DNA of 64,000 nt, from the NCBI RefSeq assembly GCF_003611035.1, contig NZ_CP030033.1, positions 2,914,001 to 2,978,000 of the forward strand, in the 5' to 3' direction. Below are positions 44,300-52,960 of the stretch, one piece after another. Origin of the DNA: Cryobacterium soli (GTDB taxonomy: Bacteria; Actinomycetota; Actinomycetes; Actinomycetales; Microbacteriaceae). How positions within the stretch are numbered: the stretch's first letter is position 1; each line of letters opens with the position of its first letter. The position numbers and the translations under genes are program-made. The notes under the pieces are model-generated. The model was not told the DNA's origin, did not search any database, and saw nothing but the letters and a program-made list of their open reading frames with translations.

Positions 44300-45270
44300 A
44301 GCTTTTCGACGACGAACTGCGCGCGGCCGTAGTCCCGATCGAACCCGGGAGTGGAGACGCCTCGGTCACGCGCGGTTCGTTCAACGTCAGTCATGAGCGC
44401 AAGAATATCGTCCAGATTGTGGTGCAACTCCATGATGCGGCGGCTCAGCACGTCCCGGCGGAACATCGCCACCATCAGTCGCGAGGACAGCGCTGTGGGC
44501 ATCAGGAACGCCGCGACGTCGGGCAGGTGGTGCCGCAGCCGGACTCCGCGCGCCGTTACGACCCGGAGGCATTCGCGAATGTTCCGGATTCCGGAGCTCA
44601 GGGTGCCGGGGTCGCTGAGGGCTGCTCGCACCGTGCCGCCCAGATCGTCGCCCGGGGCGTGACGGGCGGCGATCGCCGCGATGATCCCCGCGTTGACGGC
44701 CTGATGCAGCCACAACCATTCGAGCATCCGGCCCGACTGTTGCACGGTGAGGCCGGCGCTCCGCAGGGCGGTCACCGCGTCGGCGTGAAGAGAGCCGGCC
44801 GGTTCGACCGGTCGTTGCAGCCGCACGGAGTCGAACAGCACGGTCTCGTAAACACTGCCGTCCCGGCGTCCCCCGGCGATCGGGTACCCCAGCACGTAGT
44901 CGTGATGCCCGACGATGTCGTCGAGCTGCTGACCGGACAGCCAGACCCCGCCCATCAGGACGAGCCGCCGGTTGTATCCCCGGGAGCGGAGGTCTTCGAG
45001 TGCACCGGCGAGTGCGTCGGCCGGCACGCTGACGAGGACCAGGTCGACGTCGCCGGGAGGGAAGGACGCGGGGGTGAAGGTGTACTCAGACATGTGCTCG
45101 GTGGGAGGGTGGTCCCGCCCGTCCAGCATCGTGAGGTGGACGGTGCCCTCGGCTGAGCCCGCTCTGGTGTCCTGACCACGGAGGAGGTGCTGCACGGTGT
45201 GGCCTGCTGCCGACAACACGCTGCCGTAGGCGGTTCCGATGACGCCGCGGCCAACGATGATGATGTTCAT
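44296..45270 (-). CDS. Ketopantoate-reductase (ApbA/PanE)-like oxidoreductase
   Basis: 324 aa. N-terminal Rossmann domain with VGRGVIGTAYGSVLSAAGH (GxGxxG) and LVLVSVPADALAGALEDL; the C-terminal helical domain includes a conserved MLEWLWLHQAVNAGI stretch. NAD(P)-dependent reduction of a 2-keto acid is the family reaction, but true PanE substrate residues cannot be judged by eye and genes for pantothenate synthesis are absent here. ATG 45270 with TATGGT 7 nt upstream (leaderless). Confidence 0.8.
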   Translation of the reverse strand: MNIIIVGRGVIGTAYGSVLSAAGHTVQHLLRGQDTRAGSAEGTVHLTMLDGRDHPPTEHMSEYTFTPASFPPGDVDLVLVSVPADALAGALEDLRSRGYNRRLVLMGGVWLSGQQLDDIVGHHDYVLGYPIAGGRRDGSVYETVLFDSVRLQRPVEPAGSLHADAVTALRSAGLTVQQSGRMLEWLWLHQAVNAGIIAAIAARHAPGDDLGGTVRAALSDPGTLSSGIRNIRECLRVVTARGVRLRHHLPDVAAFLMPTALSSRLMVAMFRRDVLSRRIMELHHNLDDILALMTDVERTARDRGVSTPGFDRDYGRAQFVVEKL

Positions 45271-45276
45271 ACCCGA

Positions 45277-45301
45277 ACCATATCCGACAGCAATGTCGGA
45301 T
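45277..45301 (-). promoter_or_regulatory. Promoter and perfect operator of the reductase/tetR operon
   Basis: On the minus strand TATGGT (45277-45282) ends 7 nt before the start. Directly upstream lies ATCCGACA-GCAA-TGTCGGAT (45282-45301), a perfect palindrome placed to block the promoter; the TetR protein of the same operon is the probable binder. Confidence 0.75.
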
Positions 45302-45365
45302 TCAAGTTCTCGCCACGTCCCGTCGCTGAGAAGCGCTCGGAAGAGGCGTTGGCGGGGGGATGTCG

Positions 45366-46082
45366 TCAGGCGTGCGCCGCCTTCTCGACCGCGGCGACCG
45401 CGGCGGCGACCCCGCCGTTCCACGGGGCGCCGTGGCCGGGCAGTACCCAGGTTGCACCGGTGGGCAGCAGGGCCCGGAGCGAGGCGATCGCCTGGTCGGG
45501 TTCGTCGGTGAACGGCGCCGGCTGCGGGCCCATCTGGCCGGTGAGCACGTGACGGGTGGTGAGTCCGTCGCCGACGAAGACGGCGTCGGCGACCGGAACG
45601 TGGATCGCGATGCTGCCGGCCGAGTGTCCGGGCAGCGCGATGATCCGGGGTGCGCCGGGCAGGTCGAGAGTCTCGCCGTCGTGCGCGAGGGCGACCTCGG
45701 TCAGGTAGGTCGCGCGTATCCCGCCCTTGCGGAGGGAGTAGCCCACGAAGCCCAGGAGGGGACCGAGTTTCATGGACTGCTTGGCGTTGGCCGGCTTCTT
45801 GCCGCCCTTCGCGCGGTCGGCGTCACCGGGGTGCACGAAGACGGGCACGCCGTGATCGCGGCGCAGGCGTTCGGCGAAGCCGACATGATCGCCGTCACCG
45901 TGGGTGAGGATCACGCCCTTCACGTCGGCGAGGGTGCGACCCATCGAGGAGAGTTCGGTGAGGAGTTCGCGCCAGAGTCCGGGCAGCCCGGCGTCGATGA
46001 CGGTCACTCCCTCGTCGGTGTCGACGAGGTAGACGGCGACGATGTCGTTGCCGATGCGGTGGAGGTGAGGTCCGAGTTTCAT
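45366..46082 (-). CDS. MBL-fold metallohydrolase
   Basis: 238 aa. THGDGDHVGF carries an HxDxDH form of the usual HxHxDH metal motif (the second His is Asp). LPGHSAGSIAIHV gives another ligand His, VGDGLTT the bridging Asp, and LPGHGAPWNGG the last His. Probable hydrolase of a small ester or thioester. Divergent from a TetR gene with a shared operator. Confidence 0.87.
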   Translation of the reverse strand: MKLGPHLHRIGNDIVAVYLVDTDEGVTVIDAGLPGLWRELLTELSSMGRTLADVKGVILTHGDGDHVGFAERLRRDHGVPVFVHPGDADRAKGGKKPANAKQSMKLGPLLGFVGYSLRKGGIRATYLTEVALAHDGETLDLPGAPRIIALPGHSAGSIAIHVPVADAVFVGDGLTTRHVLTGQMGPQPAPFTDEPDQAIASLRALLPTGATWVLPGHGAPWNGGVAAAVAAVEKAAHA

Positions 46083-46129
46083 GATGGCTATGCTACATAG
46101 CCATCATGGCTATCGTCAATAGCTATACT
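46081..46129. promoter_or_regulatory. Double operator and leaderless promoter between MBL and tetR genes
   Basis: ATGATGGCTATG-CTA-CATAGCCATCAT (46081-46107) is a perfect 12-base-arm palindrome touching the MBL start. A second, imperfect one, TGGCTAT-CGTCA-ATAGCTA, follows at 46107-46125. TATACT (46124-46129) ends 7 nt before ATG 46136 of tetR. TetR bound here would shut both directions. Confidence 0.8.
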
Positions 46130-46135
46130 CGGATC

Positions 46136-46693
46136 ATGCCTACCCCAGACCGGACTTCTCTCGACGCGATCGTGCTCGCCGCTGCTGACCTGCTCGAGCA
46201 GAGCGGGCTCGCGGGGGTGACCATGCAGGCCGTCGCCCAACGCGTCGGGGTGCGGGCGCCGTCGCTGTACAAGAGGGTGCCCAGCAGGGACCGGCTGATC
46301 CAACTGGTCGCGGAGACGACGATCACCGAGCTTGCCGGCCGGCTGGATGCCGCCGTCGGGCCGGTCGAGCTGGCGAACGCGCTGCGCGCGATCGGTCACG
46401 AGCGACCGGCCGCCTTTCAGCTGATCATGACGCCCGGCCCTGGCGTGCCCGCCGTCGGCGACGAATTCCTATGGGCGGCGAGCGCGGCCATCCTGCGCGT
46501 CGCCGATGAGCTGGCGGGCGAAGAGCACGCCCTCGAGGCGGCCCGCACCCTGACCGCCTGGGCGGCCGGCTTCATCAGCATGGAGCTGAACGGCGGCTTC
46601 AAGCTCGGCGGAGACGTCGAGAGCGCGTGGGAGTACGGCGTCGACCGGATCGTCGCGGCGATCACGGCCACGCGGGAGGCGCCGGTCGGCTGA
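46136..46693 (+). CDS. TetR-family regulator (TetR_C_33 type)
   Basis: 185 aa. DAIVLAAADLLEQSGLAGVT then QRVGVRAPSLYKRVPSRDRLI is a TetR helix-turn-helix; the C-terminus (ERPAAFQLIMTPGPGVP, AARTLTAWAAGFISMEL) is WHG/TetR_C_33-like. ATG 46136 is preferred over ATG 46106 because the latter lies inside the operator while a perfectly placed -10 box precedes 46136. Confidence 0.86.
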   Translation: MPTPDRTSLDAIVLAAADLLEQSGLAGVTMQAVAQRVGVRAPSLYKRVPSRDRLIQLVAETTITELAGRLDAAVGPVELANALRAIGHERPAAFQLIMTPGPGVPAVGDEFLWAASAAILRVADELAGEEHALEAARTLTAWAAGFISMELNGGFKLGGDVESAWEYGVDRIVAAITATREAPVG

Positions 46694-46790
46694 GGGTGCC
46701 GTTCCGCCTGCGGGCAGGCCTAGACGCCGGTCGGGGGTCGGGGCACAGTTCGTAGCGAAGCTGCCGATGTGCGGCAGGGGATGGATACGA

Positions 46791-47306
46791 GTGGATGCGG
46801 ATGCGACGGGCCGCTGGTCGGCCGCGAGCCTGCGCCGGCGGTTCATCAGCCCGGAGCTGATCTCCGGGTCGGTTCTCGTCTGCGTCGTGATCGCCGTGGC
46901 GGACGAGGGCGGCGGCATCCTGGATGTCTTCGCGATCACGCTGATCAGCGTGCTGGTGTTCTGGGCGACCGAGGTCTTCGCCTACACGGTCGCCGCGCAA
47001 CGCAAGCGGCCGGACACCGAGACCGTGCGGGTGGCGGCCTCGGTGCGCGGCGCGCTGGCCGAATCCGAGGGGCTGCTGCTGGCCGGAGTGCTGCCGTTGG
47101 TGTTCCTGCTGCTGGGCCTGCTCGGGGTGCAGGAGGGCGAGGTGGCCTACTGGACGGCGTTGTGGGTGGAGGTGGGGCTGCTCGCCGTGGTGGGCTGGAT
47201 CGCCTTCGGCGGAACCGGGGTCACCTGGTACTGGCGCGCTTGCGGCGCGCTGGCCACCGCGGCGCTGGGATTGCTGGCCGTGCTGCTGAAGATCCTGGTG
47301 CATTAG
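46791..47306 (+). CDS. Membrane protein of unknown function
   Basis: 171 aa, about five hydrophobic helices (LISGSVLVCVVIAVADEGG, VFAITLISVLVFWATEVFA, LLLAGVLPLVFLLLGLLG, ALWVEVGLLAVVGWIAF, ALATAALGLLAVLLKIL). No known domain is recognisable. GTG 46791 follows AGGGGA; ATG 46767 would add eight residues and has a poorer site. Convergent to the galactoside operon 120 nt away. Confidence 0.7.
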   Translation: MDADATGRWSAASLRRRFISPELISGSVLVCVVIAVADEGGGILDVFAITLISVLVFWATEVFAYTVAAQRKRPDTETVRVAASVRGALAESEGLLLAGVLPLVFLLLGLLGVQEGEVAYWTALWVEVGLLAVVGWIAFGGTGVTWYWRACGALATAALGLLAVLLKILVH

Positions 47307-47425
47307 GTTGCCTCGCGGGCCCGCCCTGGCCCAGGCAACCTGCCGGGCGACGTCCTGCATCGAGCGCGATTCGTGGTCGGCGCCTCGACGCAGGGCGTCG
47401 GTCTCGGTCGGGCCCGGGGAGCCGG

Positions 47426-48337
47426 CTACTTCACCGAGCCGCGGGTGACCCCGCTCACCACCCACTTCTGCGCGATCACGTAGACGATCAGCAGCGGCGC
47501 CAACGCCATCAGGTAGGAGGCGAACGCCACCGGGTAGTTGGTGTTGAACTGGCCCTGGAAGATGAACTGCGCCAACGGCAGGGTCTGCGCCGACGGGTCG
47601 GAGAGCACTACCAGGGGGAGTAGGAAGTCGTTCCATGCCCACACGCAGGTGAGGATTCCGACCGTGGCGTTCATGGGGGACAGCAGCGGGAAGATCACCT
47701 TCCAGAACACGCCCCAGGTGCTCGCGCCGTCCAGCCGCGCCGCCTCCTCGAGCTCCACCGGGATGGAGTTGATGTAGGCCACGAAGATGAAGATGTTGAA
47801 CGAGAGCCCGTAGACCGTGTACAGCAGGATCAGGCCCACCGGGGTGTCCAGGCCCAGCAGCGCGGTCTCCTTCACCACCGGAAGCATGATGATCGGGAAC
47901 GGCACGAAGATCGCCGCAAGGAAGTAGAAGTACAGCCCTTTGAAGAACTTCTTGTGCATATTGCGGGCGATCGCGTAGGCGACCAGCGAGTTGGTGAGCA
48001 GGGTGAGGAACACCGCGCCCACCGTGATCAGGGCCGTGTTCAGCAGCGCCCGGGGGAAGTTCGTCAGCTGGTAGGCATCCGCGAAGTTCTCCCAGCGGAT
48101 GCTGGTGGGCAGCTCGAACCCGGTGCCGCCGAGCTGGTCGGGCGTCTTGAGCGCCGTGACCACGGTGAAGTACAGCGGGATCAGCACCGTGAGGGAGCAC
48201 ACCGCGATGAGGGCGGTGAGCCACCAGTTGGTGCCGCCGTTGCCGCCGTCGAGCCGCCGGCGGGTGCGCGGGGCGCGCGGGGGCGCATCCGGCGTCTCGG
48301 GCAGTGGGGCCGTGGTGCTGGTGAGTGTGTCGGTCAT
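47426..48337 (-). CDS. Carbohydrate ABC transporter permease (MalG/MsmG type)
   Basis: 303 aa, six membrane helices after a Pro/Arg-rich N-terminus. EAA loop VELEEAARLDGASTWGVFWK. Last gene of the alpha-galactoside operon; starts on the stop of the other permease (ATGA). With that permease it builds the pore; the ATPase is missing from the operon. Confidence 0.92.
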   Translation of the reverse strand: MTDTLTSTTAPLPETPDAPPRAPRTRRRLDGGNGGTNWWLTALIAVCSLTVLIPLYFTVVTALKTPDQLGGTGFELPTSIRWENFADAYQLTNFPRALLNTALITVGAVFLTLLTNSLVAYAIARNMHKKFFKGLYFYFLAAIFVPFPIIMLPVVKETALLGLDTPVGLILLYTVYGLSFNIFIFVAYINSIPVELEEAARLDGASTWGVFWKVIFPLLSPMNATVGILTCVWAWNDFLLPLVVLSDPSAQTLPLAQFIFQGQFNTNYPVAFASYLMALAPLLIVYVIAQKWVVSGVTRGSVK

Positions 48338-49272
48338 GAGAAGGTCGCCTCCCGGCGCTGCAGGATGCGCAGCTGGAGAAATGAAACGATGATGATGACG
48401 AAGAGGTACACGACGGCGTTGGCCATCTGGTAGCCGTACTCGCCGCCCTGGAAGCCGCCTCGGAAGATGACCAGGGCGATGGATTCGGTGGACGTGCCCG
48501 GTCCCCCAGCGGTGAGGGCCACGATCTGGTCGAAGACCTGCAGGAACGACTTGAACGACAGCACCATGTTGATGGTGAAGTACGCGCCGATCAGCGGGAA
48601 GGTGATCGACCGGAACCGGCGCCAGCCGCTCGCGCCGTCGATGGCGGCGGCCTCGTAGAGGTCGGCGGAGATGGTCTGCAGCCCGGCCAGGTAGAGGATG
48701 ACGTTGAACGCCGCCGCCTGCCAGACCGTGGTGATGACGATGCCGATCCAGGCGAAGTCGGGGCTGGCCAGCAGGTTGCCCGACAGGCCCGGTAGGCCCA
48801 GCGCCGTGAAGATCGCCGGGAACGAGTTGGCGAACAGGTAGTTGAACACGTAGCCGATGATCAGGATCGCGAGCACGTAGGGGATGAAGAACACCCCGCG
48901 GAACGCCGCCTGGAACTTGATCTTCGAGTTGAGGCCCAGCGCGATCGCCAGGGCGATCACGTTCACCAGCACGGTCGACACGATGGCGAAGCCGAAGGTG
49001 AACCCGTAGGAGTTGAGTACCCGGTCGTCCTGGAACAGGTTGATGTAGTTGGAGAAGCCGACCAGGTCCCAGGTGCCGTAGCCGGCGTAGTTGGTGAGGC
49101 TGAAGAACATGCCGGAGAGCACCGGAATGGTGTGCAGGCCGAAGAAGATCACGACGGCCGGCACCACCATCCAGTAGAAGGTGCGGGGCGTGCGGGCGAT
49201 GTTCGACCTCACCCGTGCCGGTGTGCCGGGTGACGCGGCGGGCCTCTTCGCCCGCGTGGCAGTGGCGGTCAT
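48334..49272 (-). CDS. Sugar ABC transporter permease (MalF/MsmF type)
   Basis: 312 aa, six helices. EAA loop ADLYEAAAIDGASGWRRFRS. ATG 49272 (MTATATRAKR) lies 2 nt after the binding-protein stop. It is predicted to import alpha-galactosides such as raffinose, melibiose or stachyose, judged from the GH36 enzyme in the operon. Confidence 0.92.
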   Translation of the reverse strand: MTATATRAKRPAASPGTPARVRSNIARTPRTFYWMVVPAVVIFFGLHTIPVLSGMFFSLTNYAGYGTWDLVGFSNYINLFQDDRVLNSYGFTFGFAIVSTVLVNVIALAIALGLNSKIKFQAAFRGVFFIPYVLAILIIGYVFNYLFANSFPAIFTALGLPGLSGNLLASPDFAWIGIVITTVWQAAAFNVILYLAGLQTISADLYEAAAIDGASGWRRFRSITFPLIGAYFTINMVLSFKSFLQVFDQIVALTAGGPGTSTESIALVIFRGGFQGGEYGYQMANAVVYLFVIIIVSFLQLRILQRREATFS

Positions 49273-49274
49273 GC

Positions 49275-50585
49275 TCACTTCCCCTGTCTCTGTGTGGTGG
49301 TTCGGGCGGCGACCTTGTCCCATTCGGAATCCAGGTCGGTGAGGAAGGTCTCGGTGTCGCCGGTGATCACCAGCGTCTGGAGCAGGTTCACCAGCGGCAC
49401 GGCCGCGGGAATCTGGTGGTCGATGAAGCCGATGATCTTGCCGGCGCTGAAGTACGGCTCGAGTCCGGCCAGAGCGGGGTCATTGTTCGGCGCGGCGTCC
49501 AGGAGCGGTGAGAAGGTGCTCTGCGCCTCGGAGTACGCGGCCACGACATCGGGCGACATCAGGTAGTCGACGAACTTCTGGGCTTCGGCGGCGTGAGGGG
49601 TGTTCCGGCCCACCATGATGCCCACGTCTACGCCGGACACCACGACGCGGCTGTCGGCGTCGTCGGTGACCGGGTACGGGAACGAACCGATGGCGGCGTC
49701 CGGGTTGTTCGCCCGGATGGCGGGGATCGCGTAGGACCCCTGTAGGTACATGGCCGATTCGCCGTCGGCGAAGGCCTTGTTGCCGGCGTTGTAGTCGCGG
49801 CTGGCGAAGTTGTCCTGGCAGTAGCTGAAAAGCTCCACCTCCTTGTCGGCGGCGTCAGCGAAGTCCTCCTGGAACGAGACCGTGGCCGTCGCCGGGTCTT
49901 CGTCGCGGAGGGTGTCGAAGAAGCCGTCGGGCATCAGCGTGCCGCCGAGGTTGACGAACGCGGGCGACGCGGTCCAGGAGTCCTTCAGGGTGCAGTAGAA
50001 GGGCGAGACCCCGTTGGCCTGGAAGGTGTCGGCGGCGGCGATCAGCTCGGACCAGGTTGTCGGCACTTCAACGCCGTTGGCGGCGAAGATGTCAGGGTTG
50101 TAGAGGATGCCGCTGGCATTGCTGGCGAACGGCAACGCGTTCACCTCGTCGGCGCCGTCGGCCGAGCAGGTGCCGAGCGACTGCACGATGTCCTGTACGG
50201 CCGGGTTCACGGTCTCGGCGGCCGGGTCGCCGCTGAGGTCGGCGAAGATGCAGGCCCGGGCGAGCTCACCGTAGTTGCCGTTGACGTTGAGAGTGAGCAC
50301 ATCGGGCACCTTGTCCTTCACGAGCAGGGTGCGGATGGCGGTGTCCGGGTCAGGCACCGAGTTCTGGATGACCCGGATGCCCGGGTTCTCTGCCTCGAAG
50401 TCCGTGATGATTGCCGCGAAGTCACCTACGGCCTCGGGCTTGAACTGGAAGAAGTTCAGCGTGACCTGGCCGTCGTCGCCGGCGGAGCATCCGCTCAACG
50501 CCGCCAGGGTCGCGGCGGCGGCCACCAGGGCGGTCGCCCGCCGCAGTCGTCGCCGCGGATGGGGGATGGTGCTGGGGGATTTCAT
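49275..50585 (-). CDS. Sugar ABC transporter substrate-binding lipoprotein
   Basis: 436 aa. Basic start, hydrophobic segment and lipobox ALSGC, then the family 1 binding fold (VTLNFFQFKPEAVGDFAAII). Binds the oligosaccharide outside the cell. It follows the GH36 gene after a 33-nt gap with a hairpin, and nearly touches the permease gene. GAGG-type ribosome site upstream of ATG 50585. Confidence 0.92.
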   Translation of the reverse strand: MKSPSTIPHPRRRLRRATALVAAAATLAALSGCSAGDDGQVTLNFFQFKPEAVGDFAAIITDFEAENPGIRVIQNSVPDPDTAIRTLLVKDKVPDVLTLNVNGNYGELARACIFADLSGDPAAETVNPAVQDIVQSLGTCSADGADEVNALPFASNASGILYNPDIFAANGVEVPTTWSELIAAADTFQANGVSPFYCTLKDSWTASPAFVNLGGTLMPDGFFDTLRDEDPATATVSFQEDFADAADKEVELFSYCQDNFASRDYNAGNKAFADGESAMYLQGSYAIPAIRANNPDAAIGSFPYPVTDDADSRVVVSGVDVGIMVGRNTPHAAEAQKFVDYLMSPDVVAAYSEAQSTFSPLLDAAPNNDPALAGLEPYFSAGKIIGFIDHQIPAAVPLVNLLQTLVITGDTETFLTDLDSEWDKVAARTTTQRQGK

Positions 50586-50605
50586 GGCGCCTCCTTGCGC
50601 TTGAT

Positions 50606-50626
50606 CCGCTAAAAAACTTTAGGCGG
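50606..50626 (-). terminator. Hairpin between GH36 and binding-protein genes
   Basis: CCGCTAAA (50606-50613) pairs with TTTAGGCGG (50618-50626) with one bulged base, spanning the GH36 stop codon. It may adjust expression between the first gene and the binding protein. Confidence 0.45.
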
Positions 50627-52748
50627 AGGTGATCTCGAAGACTGCGAGATGTTCGGGGAAGAGAACGGGGCCCTGCACGCCGATCGTGCGCAGGGCCCGT
50701 CCGGTGAGGGTGAGAGGGCGCTGGCTCCAGGGCAGGTCCGACTGGCCGTTGCCGGTGCCGGTGGACTCGAGGGCGAGAGGCCGCACCGTGTACCGATGGG
50801 CGTCGTCGAGGCCCGGGAAACGGAGGGAACCGACCGGGTAGAAGGTACTCGCGGCCACCTGGGTGAACACGAACAGGGCGCGGCTTCGGTCTGCCGCGAC
50901 AACGCCGCGGAGGTCCACGGCCGGGTCGGGGTGGTCGGCGTGCACGCTGGTGCCGGTGTGGAGAAGGTCGCGATTGGCCTTGTACAGGGCGATCCAGCCG
51001 GCCAGCTCGGCGTACTCGGTCTCGGAGAGGGAGGCGATGTCCCACTCGATGCCGAGGTGGCCGAGCAGGGCCACGCCGGCCCGCAGCGAGAGCTCGTGGC
51101 GCCGGCCGGTGGAGTGCGAGACGGGGCCGCTGATGTGGGCGCCCAGCAGCTCGTTGGGAACCAGCAGGCCGGTGTACTTCTGGATGGTGAGGCGCTCGAT
51201 CGGGTCGATGCAGTCGCTGGTCCAGATGCGGTCGGTGTGGTCGAGGATGCCCAGGTCGACGCGGGCACCGCCCGAGGCGCAGCTCTCGATCTCCAGGCCT
51301 GGGTGCCGGGCCTTGAGCTCGTCGAGCAGCGCGTAGAGCGCCAGGACGTTGTCGTGCACGGCCGCGGCGCCCGTGCGGGTGCTGCCGGCGTCGACGAGAT
51401 CGCGGTTGTGGTCCCACTTGAGGTACCCGATCGGGTACTCCACGAGCAGGGCGTCGAGCCGGTCGAGTAGGTAGGCGTAGGCATCCGGGTGCGACAGGTC
51501 GAGAACCTGCTGCTGGCGGCCCTCCACGGGCAGGCGGCCGGCGGCCTGCAGCATCCAGTCGGGGTGCGCGCGGGCCAGGTCGGAGTCGGGGTTGACCATC
51601 TCGGGTTCGACCCAGAGGCCGAACTGCATGCCGAGGCCCGTGACGGTGTCGATCAGCGGGGCGAGGCCGTCAGGCCAGACGTCGGAGTCCACCCACCAGT
51701 CGCCGAGACCCGCGGTGTCGTCGCGGCGGCCGTGGAACCAGCCGTCGTCGAGCACGTACCGCTCCACGCCTACTCGCGCGGCGGCATCCGCCAGCGCCGT
51801 GAGCCGGCCGAGGTCGTGGTCGAAGTACACGGCCTCCCAGGTGTTGAGGGTGACCGGGCGCGGCGTGGTCGGGTGCGTCGCGCGGGCCCGCAGGCGGGTG
51901 TGGATGCGGGCGGAGAGTTCGGTGAGCCCGTCGCCCCACGAGGCGATCACGTCGGGTGTCGTGTAGCTGGCGCCCGGGGCGAGCCGGATCTCGCCCGCGG
52001 CGAGGAGTTCGCCGGCTTGCAGGAAGCTGGAGCCGGTGACGAGTTTCTCGGCGGCGAGGCGGTAGTTGCCACTCCAGGCGAGGTGCACGGCGTGCACGAG
52101 GCCGGTCTCGAAGCCGAAGCCGGGGGTGCCGGCGGCGAGCAGCAGGGTGGCGTCAGCTCCGGGGCGGCCCTTGCGGCTGTCGCGCTGGTGCCGGCCGATG
52201 GTGAAGCCGTGCCGCTGTGGGGTGCGCTCGCGCAGGTGCCGCCCGGTGGTGTCGAGGATCTCGGTCGCGGTCGCCGGTACCGGCACGGTCACCGTGAGGT
52301 CGACGAGGTCGTAGTCGTCATCGCCGGTGTTGGTGACCGTGAGGTTCTGGCTGAGCACGCCTGCGGCATCGACGACCAGGTCGGCGCGGAGGGTGAGCCG
52401 GGCGTCGGGGTCGCTCGCCAGCGCCGACAGCGTGGTCGACGTGTGGCTGACCTCGGTGGTGCGGAGGAGGGGGGAGAAGGAGCGTCCGGTGCGGCTGCCG
52501 GTCAGGCCGGGGGTGCCCTGCCAGCCGGCCGACTCCTGCGGAAGGAGGCTGAGGCGGGCGGGTTCGTCGAGGCCGCCGGACACCCGCTGCGGCAGGGAGG
52601 CGAGCACGATGGCGTCGAGGTCGGCGGTCTCGAGGTCGCCCAGGTCGGCGCCCCAGTGCACGATGACGGGCAGTGAGGGTGCGGCTACGTCGACGATGAC
52701 GCTGGTGCCGCCGTTGCGGAGGTGGACGACGGTGTTGCTCTGGGACAT
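50619..52748 (-). CDS. Alpha-galactosidase (GH36)
   Basis: 709 aa. N-terminal beta-supersandwich, then a TIM barrel. Nucleophile Asp446 in GYLKWDHNRD; acid/base Asp512 in WTSDCIDP; the NTWEAVYFDHD and DDGWFHGRRDD blocks are typical. No signal peptide, so it hydrolyses imported alpha-galactosides in the cytoplasm. First gene of the operon, divergent from the ROK regulator. ATG 52748 chosen over upstream in-frame ATG since the family N-terminus starts there. Confidence 0.94.
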   Translation of the reverse strand: MSQSNTVVHLRNGGTSVIVDVAAPSLPVIVHWGADLGDLETADLDAIVLASLPQRVSGGLDEPARLSLLPQESAGWQGTPGLTGSRTGRSFSPLLRTTEVSHTSTTLSALASDPDARLTLRADLVVDAAGVLSQNLTVTNTGDDDYDLVDLTVTVPVPATATEILDTTGRHLRERTPQRHGFTIGRHQRDSRKGRPGADATLLLAAGTPGFGFETGLVHAVHLAWSGNYRLAAEKLVTGSSFLQAGELLAAGEIRLAPGASYTTPDVIASWGDGLTELSARIHTRLRARATHPTTPRPVTLNTWEAVYFDHDLGRLTALADAAARVGVERYVLDDGWFHGRRDDTAGLGDWWVDSDVWPDGLAPLIDTVTGLGMQFGLWVEPEMVNPDSDLARAHPDWMLQAAGRLPVEGRQQQVLDLSHPDAYAYLLDRLDALLVEYPIGYLKWDHNRDLVDAGSTRTGAAAVHDNVLALYALLDELKARHPGLEIESCASGGARVDLGILDHTDRIWTSDCIDPIERLTIQKYTGLLVPNELLGAHISGPVSHSTGRRHELSLRAGVALLGHLGIEWDIASLSETEYAELAGWIALYKANRDLLHTGTSVHADHPDPAVDLRGVVAADRSRALFVFTQVAASTFYPVGSLRFPGLDDAHRYTVRPLALESTGTGNGQSDLPWSQRPLTLTGRALRTIGVQGPVLFPEHLAVFEITSA

Positions 52749-52761
52749 GCATATATTTCTA

Positions 52762-52881
52762 TATTGCAAGGAACTCAATGTCAAGCGTCAAGTTTGTGCG
52801 GTTCAGGAGGAGGTTTTGTGGCGTTCGGGAACTATTTAGTTGCGGGATGCAATAAAAAGGGCGGCCGTGGACCGGTATTCT
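52762..52881. promoter_or_regulatory. Divergent control region of the galactoside operon and ROK gene
   Basis: TATTGCA (52762-52768) recurs inverted as TGCAATA (52848-52854); ATATA-TTTC-TATAT (52751-52764) lies next to the GH36 start; TATTCT (52876-52881) may be the -10 box for the ROK gene. Binding by the ROK protein is inference. Confidence 0.4.
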
Positions 52882-52960
52882 GATCGTATTCACCCTCCTG
52901 AGAGCGCGAACAGTCTGCGGGCGCACGGAATGCGCTGCCTGATCGAAAGTTGCCGAGCCC

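Noticed and set aside
46106..46135. ATG 46106 as the tetR start
   Set aside because: It lies within the operator, upstream of the best -10 box, so the transcript would not contain it.
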